From assembly GCA_021371935.1 (NCBI GenBank), contig JAJFVF010000002.1, forward strand, positions 434,001 through 498,000: a stretch of DNA of 64,000 nucleotides, read 5' to 3'. The notes beneath the pieces are model-generated. The model ran no database searches. It was not told the origin of the DNA and was given only the letters and a program-made list of their open reading frames with translations. The position numbers and the translations under genes were made by a program. Of this stretch, positions 27,417 to 36,869 are shown one piece after another (positions within the stretch are counted from its first letter, which is position 1; each line of letters starts with the position of its first letter). The DNA comes from a bacterium (GTDB lineage: Bacteria; Armatimonadota; UBA5829).

Positions 27417-27923
27417 ATGCGCAATTTACGGTTCATTGTCTTAATTGCAACGGTCTTTACTATCACGCTTGCCTTACGTGCGATTGCACTTCAGACAGGT
27501 GAAAAAGCCCCTGGCTTCAAGCTCAACGACCAGTTCGGCAAGACCTGGGATCTATCCAGCCTATCCGGCAAGGTTGTGGTCGTAGTTGTGGCAAACAGAG
27601 ACTCAGGCAGAGCTATGGGACCATGGGTCGATAACCTAAAAAAGAAATACGGTGATAAAATCCAGCTCCTCGGCTTGATGGATTTACATACTATCCCAGG
27701 CATAGGCCGGGGGATCGCAAAATCGAGGATCAGAAAAGAGACCAAAGACCCACTGATGCTGGATTTCAACGGCTCGACAGCAAAAGCCTATGACGTAAGT
27801 GGCAAAATCCCAGTTGTGGTGGTAATTGATCAAAACTCAGTGGTGAAGGCTGTTCAGAAGAATGAATATAGTACAGACAGGTTCAAGAGCATCTCCAATG
27901 CTGTCGATGCGGCTCTCAAGTAA
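27417..27923 (+). CDS. Cysteine-free thioredoxin-fold protein with signal peptide
   Basis: This 168-residue protein has an N-terminal hydrophobic stretch (residues 5-24) that ends LALRAIALQTG, likely a signal peptide. The remainder looks like an AhpC/TlpA-type fold: GEKAPGFKLNDQFGKTWDLSSLSGKVVVV. No cysteine occurs anywhere, so a disulfide exchange or peroxidase role is excluded. A similar Cys-poor fold occurs in the YtfJ family. It probably acts outside the cytoplasm by binding rather than by redox. The ribosome site GAGGAAAG is good. Confidence 0.65.
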   Translation: MRNLRFIVLIATVFTITLALRAIALQTGEKAPGFKLNDQFGKTWDLSSLSGKVVVVVVANRDSGRAMGPWVDNLKKKYGDKIQLLGLMDLHTIPGIGRGIAKSRIRKETKDPLMLDFNGSTAKAYDVSGKIPVVVVIDQNSVVKAVQKNEYSTDRFKSISNAVDAALK

Positions 27924-28047
27924 GAAGTCTATGTGATCTCCGTTTGATTTCAAAATGATGCAGTACATTCCATTCCATCCAGGCTGCCTGACATGTTATA
28001 ATTGGAGGGTTTGGAAATTATTGACCCACAACGAACTATCGAGGTGA

Positions 28048-29343
<1,296 letters not shown>

Positions 29344-29346
29344 TGT

Positions 29347-29374
29347 AGGAAACAGGAAATAGGAAATAGGAAAT
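29347..29374. repeat. AGGAAAT heptamer array after eno
   Basis: Four 7-bp units, AGGAAAC followed by three AGGAAAT, run directly into the enolase terminator stem. Confidence 0.6.
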
Positions 29375-29407
29375 AGAGCCGGAGTGCTAACCGCACTCCG
29401 GCTCTAT
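29373..29407. terminator. Hairpin terminator downstream of eno
   Basis: A 15-bp stem (29373-29387 with 29393-29407, loop TAACC) with GC-rich core is followed by TTGTTA. It separates eno from vapBC, and because of its symmetry it could work in both directions. Confidence 0.8.
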
Positions 29408-29461
29408 TTGTTATGCTATCATGTAATCACAAATGTGGTATACTGTAATCGGAGGTGCACC

Positions 29462-29701
29462 ATGGTTAGAACTCAGATTCAGCTAACTGAAAATCAGGCG
29501 GAACAGGCTAAACGGGCTGCTGCTCAGATGGGAATATCTATGGCTGAGTATATTCGTCATGCCCTGGATACATCACTGAAGCAGCAATTGGCATTAGAAG
29601 CAAGGCAGCGCGCATTGAACGTAATTGGGTGCGTTAAGTCAGATACGGGCGATCTGTCGGTAAACCATGACCGTTATTTGGAGGAGGCATACTCAGAGTG
29701 A
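29462..29701 (+). CDS. vapB: VapB-type antitoxin (ribbon-helix-helix)
   Basis: This 79-residue protein has an N-terminal ribbon-helix-helix pattern: VRTQIQLTENQAEQAKRAAAQMGISMAEYIRHALD. That fold binds DNA and represses its own operon. The C-terminus should wrap around the toxin. ATG 29462 follows GGAGGTG; the longer frame at 29384 has no support. A TATACT (29439-29444) precedes it. The stop overlaps the toxin start by four bases, the typical antitoxin-first layout. Confidence 0.8.
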   Translation: MVRTQIQLTENQAEQAKRAAAQMGISMAEYIRHALDTSLKQQLALEARQRALNVIGCVKSDTGDLSVNHDRYLEEAYSE

Positions 29702-30099
29702 GTGTATTCATAGATACCTCCGCCATTCTTGCCATATTCGACAGCGTTGACCCTCGAAACAAATCTGCGTCAGCCACTTGGACCGAGTTGATGAACTCAG
29801 ATGATGAAGTGATTACATCAAACTATGTCATCGTAGAAACCACCGCGCTCTTGCACAGTCGGTTTGGCATCGCAATTGCACGCCAATTTGCTGATAACAT
29901 GGTTCCTGTATTTTCTATTGAGTGGGTAGATGAGCAACTTCATAATACTGCAGTCTCAGTTCTCAATGCCGCATCATCCAATAGATCTCCCAGCCTGGTA
30001 GACTGTGTGAGCTTCGAGGTCATCAGGCAACATAAGGTTGATCGAGTATTTGCTTATGACAGGCATTTTGAGGAGCGGGTGTATGAGGTTATCGGATAA
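29698..30099 (+). CDS. vapC: PIN-domain toxin VapC
   Basis: This 133-residue PIN ribonuclease has VFIDTSAILA with the first acidic residue at position 6, VIVETTALL, SLVDCVSFEV and YDRHFEE with the remaining acidic ligands. VapC toxins cleave tRNA or rRNA and are neutralised by VapB. The gene begins with GTG at 29698 overlapping the antitoxin stop. Its 3' end overlaps the convergent HEPN-like gene by 11 bases. Confidence 0.87.
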   Translation: MSVFIDTSAILAIFDSVDPRNKSASATWTELMNSDDEVITSNYVIVETTALLHSRFGIAIARQFADNMVPVFSIEWVDEQLHNTAVSVLNAASSNRSPSLVDCVSFEVIRQHKVDRVFAYDRHFEERVYEVIG

Positions 30100-30703
30100 C
30101 CGAGCATTTCATTGACTCATAAACGCCAGTTCCCATTCGAGAATCAAAGTCGCAACGGTTTTGACTTGGTAGGAGAGAACTATGATTTCCATTATTCTTG
30201 CCAACAAGAACAGCTTCGGCAAATGCTTCAACCTGCTCAAAGAGATTGATTAGAAAATCAGGTTCTCTGACGGGCAGTTTCAGTTTTTCGCCAACCTCAA
30301 CAGGTTCCATACCCAGCGAGATACAGAAACATTTGTATCGCTTGTTGCAGTAGTCTTTGTTATCTTCATCCCACCTGTATTTTTCTTGTAGAAGACCTCT
30401 ATTATGAACAATTGATGTGCGGCAGGCATACAAAGTGACGTACGCACCAAAATAGTCAGGGCAGGCGTTTTCCAATTGTTTGCGTTCTTTGAGTTTAAGA
30501 CTACTGAGTATGAAGTCTAAATCGTCGTATACTCTGATCAATGTATTTTCATTAACCATGTGCGATTCATCATGATGCTCTTCACAGTTCATCGCACTTT
30601 TCGCAAGATCACTCGTGCGTTTTGCCAGCTTGATTACTTCTCTAAGCCGCTGAAAATGTTCGTTCTTGATTTTATCTTTTTTAGAATAATGATGTGTGAT
30701 CAC
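30089..30703 (-). CDS. HEPN-like protein, possible ribonuclease
   Basis: This 204-residue protein is mainly helical. It has ACRTSIVHNRG near residue 92-102, which contains Arg, four residues, then His: an Rx4H pattern like the catalytic motif of HEPN ribonucleases. No relative is recognised with confidence. It starts GTG at 30703, overlapping the stop of the CoA activase gene by three bases, so it is translated downstream of it. It is convergent with vapC and overlaps its 3' end. It contains several Cys residues, including KRYKCFCISLG. Confidence 0.5.
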   Translation of the reverse strand: MITHHYSKKDKIKNEHFQRLREVIKLAKRTSDLAKSAMNCEEHHDESHMVNENTLIRVYDDLDFILSSLKLKERKQLENACPDYFGAYVTLYACRTSIVHNRGLLQEKYRWDEDNKDYCNKRYKCFCISLGMEPVEVGEKLKLPVREPDFLINLFEQVEAFAEAVLVGKNNGNHSSLLPSQNRCDFDSRMGTGVYESMKCSVIR

Positions 30704-33700
30704 TCCACACTCCCGCCTTTTCTACCTTCAACACTCGAAAGCTCAAGAGTCTCTTCGGCCTCTCGGCAAGCCTGCTGCTGACCCTGATAGCGCTCCTTCA
30801 CCTGCCACATAAAACTGACTATTTTTGCATCGCGAGATGAGTCCACAAACCCATCGTAGTCCAGGTTCAAAAACGGTATGTTGTTGTGATGCCGCCTGAG
30901 AGACTGGCTCAAAGCGGTCACTGTATTTCCGGGCATGCAGTTGAATGGGATTACGCTCACGATTCCGGCCAGACCGCGGCGAGCGAAGTCCTCGCTCTTA
31001 CCCATTGAGCAGATTGCCTCTCCACCGAAGTTGTGATCCACATACTTCGAGCCAAGTGCGATAACTTCGGGCGAGGTAATATCGTCATAGCCGTCGAGGA
31101 AGGGCAGTGTCGCATGAGAGAGAGCATGTTCATCCTTGTGAGCCAGTTTTGAATTTGCCCAGTGAGCGGTAAACGTCTTGAGTTCGTCCATTGTGAACCC
31201 ACACTCTTTAAGGCGCTCACCCGATAGGATTCTGGCTATGAAGTTGGAATAACTGAAGAACTCGGTCATCGGAGCAAGCCATGTTTCGGCGCCCTCGGCT
31301 TCCAGCTTCTTAAGTATATCCTGGTTTGCGCCGTCGTGCAGCCGCACAAAGAACTCACCAACGACACCGACCAGGGGTCTATCCTCCCGGCGCATCGGAA
31401 TGCGGGAGAAATCATCCTGTGCGCGCCGCAGCAGCTCCTCGAACTCGTCCAAATGCTTGGTGCTTGTGAGCGTCCTGATCTTTGCACGCTCCACTTTCTC
31501 TTTATGAGCCGGAATGAGCGAAATCACCTTCTGCAGATATCTCTCGAACATGACTTCGCTATCACCCTTGTTGACCTCATAAGGACGAGTCCGCTGCATC
31601 ATCTTAAAGAGCAGGTCGTGACATATAATTGCATCCCATACGACCAGCGCGAACATCAATCCCAATCCACCATGCTCACTTTTGGAGCCGAGGGTCACTA
31701 TGTCTACGTTCTCGCAGCCCATCTTGTCGAGAATACGCCTCTGGAGCATGCTGTACATTCCGAATCGGCATGGTCCCTCAGAGTTTCCCTGGAAGAATGC
31801 TTCCTTCTCCGGGTCGAAGTCCGGCTGCTGTATTCTATAGAGCATATCTTCAGTGGTCATCAGCGCGGGCAGGCATACATCTTCGCTGATCGCTTTGCGA
31901 CCCAAGTTGAGTCCTGCGTCTGGTGACCGGGGCAGAGCTTCAGAATCTATCCCATACGCACGTAGTCCTGCTGCAAGAATACGCGCCGATTCGTTGGCAT
32001 ATGGAATCCACAGCCTGCGGCCTTTGAGCCTTGTGATTGGAGCATCATCGCTGCGGATATCGTCCGTGCCTTTAGCCGCACTTTTACCAGCCGTATCTGC
32101 GAATGCCTCGATTCGTGTGATAACACCTGCGTCGGCTGTATGCTCATCTATCTGCATCATATAGCATGGCTCACCTATTTCATCCTTGAAGAAGGGGTTG
32201 CCGAAAGAGTCGGGTCCGCAGGCAAAATATGTCAGTACGACTGCTTTCAGGCGGGGATCTTCCCGAATCAGCCGGGCAGCCATCAACTTCTTCTGTATCT
32301 GTCGAGAATACGCGTTGGGCCAATGGTCTGATATATCGGCAGCCTCCAACGGCAAAAAGTCCTGCGGGATCGCGAGGATTCCCAGGTCTTGTATTTTCTT
32401 GCCGATATCCATATTGACAACAGGGTCCCACAGTGTATATGGCCGCCCGACCACAATAAAGGCCATTTGGTTTTGAGGCAGGCTTGCCAGCACTTCGGCT
32501 CCGCGTTTTTCCTGCCATCTTCTAAACTTACTGAGGGCCTTCAGACCGATTTCCAGCGCCGCCCTGGACTCACCTGCGCTCTTACCAAGCTCTTTGCCAG
32601 CCTGCACAAAAGTCTTTTCCAGATGCTTGCGGCCGCGCTTGAAGTGAAGCACCGGTGACATATGTTTGATGCCATGCTCAGTTAAACCCACGCAGGATGA
32701 GATGACATCCGGCGCAGCCTGCAGATATGGGCAGGTCTGTGCCTGCCGCATATGCGGGTTAGGCTGCTCGGTGGAGATGACCCGGGGAGCAAAGATGACA
32801 TCCACATTCTTTTCGATCAGGTCGACGTAATGCCCATGTGCAACTTTGAACGGGAAGCATGGCTCACCTATGGCGACGTCCAAGCCCATCTCCACTATTC
32901 GTTTATTGGTCTGATCCGAGACGACTACCTCAAAGCCCAGTTCGCTCAAAAAAGCATTGTAGAGCGGAAAGAGTTCGCTGAACATCAGCCCGCGCGGAAC
33001 GCCCACCCTTAGTTGCCGGGTGTTGGGTGCCGGGTGTCGGGTGTCAGGTGCAGGATGTTGGGTGTCGGGTATTGAAGATTGGGAATGGGAGGGCGAGGCT
33101 CCTGCCGAGCCGATGCTGTTTCCAATCTCAAACATCATCTTTTCGCGTTCAGCAAACAGATCCGGCAGGTGTTCGCCCAGGTTCTTCTTCTGCACTGCGC
33201 TGTATTTCTCGCAGCGGTCGTTATAGAAATATTTTGGTCCGTCCTTTATCTTAAAAGTATTGACATCGCACCTGTTGGCGCACGATTTGCACTCAAATGA
33301 TGTGATCTCATACTCTGTCTCGGCAATCTTGTCGAAGCCTCTGAAAGTGCTGACCTCAGGGTTCGCCAGATATGCAAGCCGTGCGGCTCCCACAGCACCC
33401 GTAATGTGCGGATATGGGGGGACCACAATCTTTCGACCCAGAGCAGTCTCATACGCCGCAACCATCCCTTTGTTGAACGCAACTGCGCCCTGGAATGCAA
33501 TCTTGCCGCCGATATCGCGGCTGGCGACGTTCTTGTTGAGGTAGTTCTTTACGCTGGCAAGGCATATTCCGGCCGCCAAGTCGGCTGCGGGAACGTTGTT
33601 TTGCTGATAATAGACCATGGCCGACTCGGAAAAGACTGTGCATGTCCAGTCCAGGTCCGGCGGACGAGTGTTTTTTATCGCCAGGTCACCGAAATCTTCC

Positions 33701-35121
33701 AGCGGCACACCGAGCCTTGCAGCCTGCTTCTCAAGAAATGCGCCCGTGCCTGCAGCACAGGCCTTGTTCATCTCAAAGTCGATTATCACGTCGCCGTCGA
33801 GCCGGATATACTTGCTGTCCTGACCGCCGATCTCAAAAATTGTATCGACATCCTCGGCGTATGCAAGCGCGCCTGAGGCTTGAGCCGTGATCTCATTTTT
33901 AATAAGGTCGGCTCCTATGTAATCGCCTGTAAGATATCGTCCGCTGCCAGTGGTAGCCGCGGACATTTTGCCGATTACAAATCCTGCATCCTCAAGTTGC
34001 TGATTGATCTTTGCAAGTGTATCGCGCACAGCCGCCAGTGGGTCGCCGTCTGTGCGGCGGTAATATGCCGCCAAGACATAAAACCTGTCGTCCATCTTTG
34101 TGACCACTGCAGCCTTGGTGCTCACTGACCCAATATCTACTCCAAGAGCAGCACGCTCGATATTCCGTGGCAGCTGAGAACTCAAGGCTGTGGTCGAGGA
34201 GCTGATATCGCCTTTGTTCGTCTGCCACTGAATCTCGGATTTCTCAAGCCTGATCGGGTCAGCGCCAGGGTATTCGAGAGGCTTTTTGAGGTGTTCTTCA
34301 AGTTTTGAAATGGCTGTTTTGATGTCGACGACAGCCTCGGCCCGCAGTGCAGCGCCGATTGCCCCTAGGGTTCGATTATACTTGGGAACAAAAAGTCTTG
34401 AACCCAACCCTAGCTCTTCAGATAGATATTTTACGACAGCCGGGTTTTCCGATACTCCGCCGATAAAAGCGACTTTATCGCGAAACTCTTTGCCGCGCGC
34501 TATAGCCGAGCGGTAGTTACGGCTTATGGCCTGATGGATTCCTGCTGCGATTCGATTGCGTGGTGTGCCCTTCTGGTATAGATGCGTGATGTCCGACTCA
34601 GTAAAAACGGCACAGCGCCCGGAAAGTGAGGCTGGGCTTTCGGTTTCGAGAGCTACCTGTGCAAAATCTTCGATAGATGAATAGTTCAGCCGCTTTGCCA
34701 TGTGGTCGAGGAATGATCCACTGCCGGATGCGCATTTGTTGCCCAGATTGGAGTCTTCGACCAAGAGCCTGCCGCTCACGCCGTCGCGTTCAAAGAGCAG
34801 GTATTTTTGAGACTCTCGTCCCATCTCCACAATAGTGTGTACTTCGGGATATAGCCTGTCCACGGCTGTGGCAAGCGCATTCGGCTCGTGTATTGCATCC
34901 GCGCCGATCAGCTCTTTGAGAATACCGGCGCCACTGCCTGTCGCCGCCAATAGGGCCTCGCCATTTACTTGCGAACGTATGCCCTCAAGGATTTCCTTTA
35001 TTCGCCGAAGAGGCTGACCTTGAATATGTTTGACTTCTTGTGGTTCGATCGACCCGTTTTCATGAACGATGACAGTCTTTACGGTATCCGAGCCAACATC
35101 GAACCCTATTCTTGCTGCCAT
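30700..35121 (-). CDS. Acyl-CoA dehydratase activase, BadF/BadG plus DUF2229
   Basis: The protein has 1473 residues. Two ASKHA ATPase domains follow each other (RIGFDVGSDTVK and KCASGSGSFLD, then GVDIGSVSTK and NKACAAGTGAFLEKQA), as in activators of 2-hydroxyacyl-CoA dehydratases, which hold a 4Fe-4S cluster between subunits. A Cys cluster (ECKSCANRCDV) and the DUF2229 region (CFPFKVAHGHYVDLIEK) follow, then a dehydratase-D-like C-terminus. Large single-chain forms are known in anaerobes. ATG 35121 has AAGGAGG eight bases upstream; the 23-residue extension in frame is not used. A repeat insertion near residues 668-703 separates the ATPase and DUF2229 halves. Confidence 0.88.
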   Translation of the reverse strand: MAARIGFDVGSDTVKTVIVHENGSIEPQEVKHIQGQPLRRIKEILEGIRSQVNGEALLAATGSGAGILKELIGADAIHEPNALATAVDRLYPEVHTIVEMGRESQKYLLFERDGVSGRLLVEDSNLGNKCASGSGSFLDHMAKRLNYSSIEDFAQVALETESPASLSGRCAVFTESDITHLYQKGTPRNRIAAGIHQAISRNYRSAIARGKEFRDKVAFIGGVSENPAVVKYLSEELGLGSRLFVPKYNRTLGAIGAALRAEAVVDIKTAISKLEEHLKKPLEYPGADPIRLEKSEIQWQTNKGDISSSTTALSSQLPRNIERAALGVDIGSVSTKAAVVTKMDDRFYVLAAYYRRTDGDPLAAVRDTLAKINQQLEDAGFVIGKMSAATTGSGRYLTGDYIGADLIKNEITAQASGALAYAEDVDTIFEIGGQDSKYIRLDGDVIIDFEMNKACAAGTGAFLEKQAARLGVPLEDFGDLAIKNTRPPDLDWTCTVFSESAMVYYQQNNVPAADLAAGICLASVKNYLNKNVASRDIGGKIAFQGAVAFNKGMVAAYETALGRKIVVPPYPHITGAVGAARLAYLANPEVSTFRGFDKIAETEYEITSFECKSCANRCDVNTFKIKDGPKYFYNDRCEKYSAVQKKNLGEHLPDLFAEREKMMFEIGNSIGSAGASPSHSQSSIPDTQHPAPDTRHPAPNTRQLRVGVPRGLMFSELFPLYNAFLSELGFEVVVSDQTNKRIVEMGLDVAIGEPCFPFKVAHGHYVDLIEKNVDVIFAPRVISTEQPNPHMRQAQTCPYLQAAPDVISSCVGLTEHGIKHMSPVLHFKRGRKHLEKTFVQAGKELGKSAGESRAALEIGLKALSKFRRWQEKRGAEVLASLPQNQMAFIVVGRPYTLWDPVVNMDIGKKIQDLGILAIPQDFLPLEAADISDHWPNAYSRQIQKKLMAARLIREDPRLKAVVLTYFACGPDSFGNPFFKDEIGEPCYMMQIDEHTADAGVITRIEAFADTAGKSAAKGTDDIRSDDAPITRLKGRRLWIPYANESARILAAGLRAYGIDSEALPRSPDAGLNLGRKAISEDVCLPALMTTEDMLYRIQQPDFDPEKEAFFQGNSEGPCRFGMYSMLQRRILDKMGCENVDIVTLGSKSEHGGLGLMFALVVWDAIICHDLLFKMMQRTRPYEVNKGDSEVMFERYLQKVISLIPAHKEKVERAKIRTLTSTKHLDEFEELLRRAQDDFSRIPMRREDRPLVGVVGEFFVRLHDGANQDILKKLEAEGAETWLAPMTEFFSYSNFIARILSGERLKECGFTMDELKTFTAHWANSKLAHKDEHALSHATLPFLDGYDDITSPEVIALGSKYVDHNFGGEAICSMGKSEDFARRGLAGIVSVIPFNCMPGNTVTALSQSLRRHHNNIPFLNLDYDGFVDSSRDAKIVSFMWQVKERYQGQQQACREAEETLELSSVEGRKGGSVE
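33017..33093. repeat. YGGGTGY heptamer minisatellite within the CoA activase gene
   Basis: Eleven 7-bp units occur in tandem, for example CGGGTGT TGGGTGC CGGGTGT, becoming degenerate toward 33093. On the coding strand, three units make 21 bases, so the translation is a 7-residue repeat (PDTQHPA, PDTRHPA, PNTRQLR). A short palindrome follows, with GGCTC at 33097-33101 and GAGCC at 33107-33111; it encodes SAGASPS. The surrounding protein is conserved, so this is a later insertion. Confidence 0.8.
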
Positions 35122-35207
35122 AGGATTGCCCTCCTTAAGAGTCGCCCTGCCAGAGGGATCGGAAGAGGCTTGGTTGGAGTTTACCCACAACTTACACGCC
35201 TCTGTGT

Positions 35208-35236
35208 AGTATATTGCGCTTGTTTGCTACAGTCAA
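35208..35236 (-). promoter_or_regulatory. Promoter for the CoA activase gene
   Basis: On the minus strand, TTGACT (35236-35231) and TATACT (35213-35208) are separated by 17 bp, a near-consensus sigma-70 promoter. The ATG lies about 80 bases after the predicted start. Confidence 0.72.
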
Positions 35237-35308
35237 GACTCTGGGCTCAGCGTAAGTGTATTTTATACATCCTCCAGCTTGGAATAGTGCTGCGGGTGCA
35301 GCGTACGC

Positions 35309-35337
35309 TTGACCATTATTGTCCTAACCTTTAGAAT
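35309..35337 (+). promoter_or_regulatory. Promoter for glyS
   Basis: TTGACC (35309-35314) and TAGAAT (35332-35337) are separated by 17 bp. The glyS TTG start is 35 bases downstream. It is divergent from the activase promoter. Confidence 0.72.
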
Positions 35338-35372
35338 AACATTGTCAGTAGAAACGTAGGGAGATCGGCAAA

Positions 35373-36701
35373 TTGGCAAACGTAGAAATGGAGACCATTG
35401 TAAACCTGTGCAAGGCGCGCGGGTTTATTTTTCAATCATCTGAGATATATGGCGGACTCGGCAGCACATGGGACTATGGTCCTCTTGGAGTTGCATTAAA
35501 GCGCAATGTTAAGGATGCCTGGTGGCGCGATATGATCGCCACACGTGACGATATCGTCGGGCTCGACGCAGCAATTCTTATGCATCCGAAGGTATGGGAA
35601 ACATCCGGCCACGTGCAGAATTTTACAGACCCGCTGGTGGACTGCAAACAGTGTAAACAGCGATATCGCGCCGATGACCTTGAAGGTGACAAGTGTCCTG
35701 CGTGCGGTGGTGAACTCACCCAGGCACGGCAGTTTAACTGCATGTTCAAAACATTCATGGGTCCGGTAGAGGACAACGCCGCAGTGGTCTATATGCGGCC
35801 TGAGACCGCCCAGGGAATATTCGTCAACTTCACAAATGTTCAGCAGGCGACACGCAAAAAGCTGCCGTTCGGAATCGGCCAGGTCGGCAAATCTTTCAGG
35901 AACGAGATCACTCCCGGTAACTTCACCTTCCGCACGCGTGAGTTCGAGCAAATGGAGATGGAGTTTTTCTGCATACCGGGCACTGACGACGAATGGTTTG
36001 AGTATTGGGTCAAAGAGCGGTGGAACTGGTACAAAAAACTGGGCATGAAAGAGGACAATCTCCGCCTGCGCGCGCATGATCCGGCTGAGCTTGCATTCTA
36101 TTCCAAGGGCACGACCGACATCGAATATAAGTTCCCGTTCGGCTGGGGTGAGCTTGAGGGGATTGCCAACCGCACCAACTATGATCTTACCAAGCACTCG
36201 GAAGGTTCAGGCAAAGACCTCACTTATTTCGACGAGCCAAGCGGACAACACATTACACCATACGTAATCGAGCCTGCTGCTGGTGCAGACAGAGCCACAC
36301 TTGCATTTCTGATCGACGCCTATGATGTCGAGATCATAGAAAAGGGTGACAAAAAAGACAAGCGCACGGTTCTGAGGCTCAGCAAAGACCTTGCTCCGGT
36401 TAAGGCGGCTGTTATGCCTTTGCTGCGAAATCGCCCTGAAATAGTCGATACTGCCAAGAAGCTCGCTCACGACCTGCAGCGAGCATTCCCGACCATGTAT
36501 GATGACACAGCATCCATTGGCAGGCTATATAGGCGTCAGGATGAGATTGGGACCCTGTGGTGCATCACGGTGGACGTGCAGACAGTTGAAGAAGATAATC
36601 AGGTCACCATACGCGACCGCGATACCATGGAGCAGATAAGGATGCCTATTGAGGGCGTAAAGCAGTATCTCAGAGATAAACTCGAAGATGGAGACTGCTA
36701 A
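35373..36701 (+). CDS. glyS: Glycyl-tRNA synthetase, alpha2 type
   Basis: The 442-residue enzyme is the single-chain class II form used by archaea, eukaryotes and many bacteria. Motif regions seen are YGGLGSTWDYGPLGV, the zinc site CKQCKQRYRADD with CPACGG, EFEQMEMEFFC, the TTDIEYKFPFGWGELEGI segment and YVIEPAAGADRATLAFL. It attaches glycine to tRNA-Gly. The start is TTG at 35373 with GGGAGA upstream. The second subunit type (glyQ-glyS pair) is absent. Confidence 0.96.
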   Translation: MANVEMETIVNLCKARGFIFQSSEIYGGLGSTWDYGPLGVALKRNVKDAWWRDMIATRDDIVGLDAAILMHPKVWETSGHVQNFTDPLVDCKQCKQRYRADDLEGDKCPACGGELTQARQFNCMFKTFMGPVEDNAAVVYMRPETAQGIFVNFTNVQQATRKKLPFGIGQVGKSFRNEITPGNFTFRTREFEQMEMEFFCIPGTDDEWFEYWVKERWNWYKKLGMKEDNLRLRAHDPAELAFYSKGTTDIEYKFPFGWGELEGIANRTNYDLTKHSEGSGKDLTYFDEPSGQHITPYVIEPAAGADRATLAFLIDAYDVEIIEKGDKKDKRTVLRLSKDLAPVKAAVMPLLRNRPEIVDTAKKLAHDLQRAFPTMYDDTASIGRLYRRQDEIGTLWCITVDVQTVEEDNQVTIRDRDTMEQIRMPIEGVKQYLRDKLEDGDC

Positions 36702-36755
36702 AAATTTAGAATAAGGACGCATGCAGAGTTGTCTATAGCAACCGCTGGACCGCCA

Positions 36756-36784
36756 TTGATCAACGCTCTTTGTTTTGGTATAAT
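36756..36784 (+). promoter_or_regulatory. Promoter for tRNA-Glu
   Basis: TTGATC (36756-36761) and TATAAT (36779-36784) have a 17-bp spacer. The tRNA begins 10 bases after the -10 hexamer. Confidence 0.72.
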
Positions 36785-36794
36785 AATAAAGTGT

Positions 36795-36869
36795 GGTCCC
36801 ATGGTGCATCGGTTAGCACACGGCTCTTTCAAGGCCGGGAGAGGGGTTCAACTCCCCTTGGGACCGCCA
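36795..36869 (+). tRNA. tRNA-Glu (UUC), prophage attachment site
   Basis: All cloverleaf parts fit. The acceptor stem GGTCCCA (36795-36801) pairs with TGGGACC (36859-36865). The D stem GTGC/GCAC is present. The anticodon stem CGGCT/GGCCG encloses the loop CTTTCAA with anticodon TTC at 36828-36830. The T stem AGGGG/CCCCT has loop TTCAACT. CCA is encoded (36867-36869). The serine recombinase reading frame ends inside its 3' half, so this gene is the likely prophage insertion site (attL side). Confidence 0.95.

Noticed and set aside
36795-36869. Truncated or pseudo tRNA at the phage junction
   Set aside because: All stems, the anticodon loop and the CCA end are intact, so the tRNA should be functional after integration.
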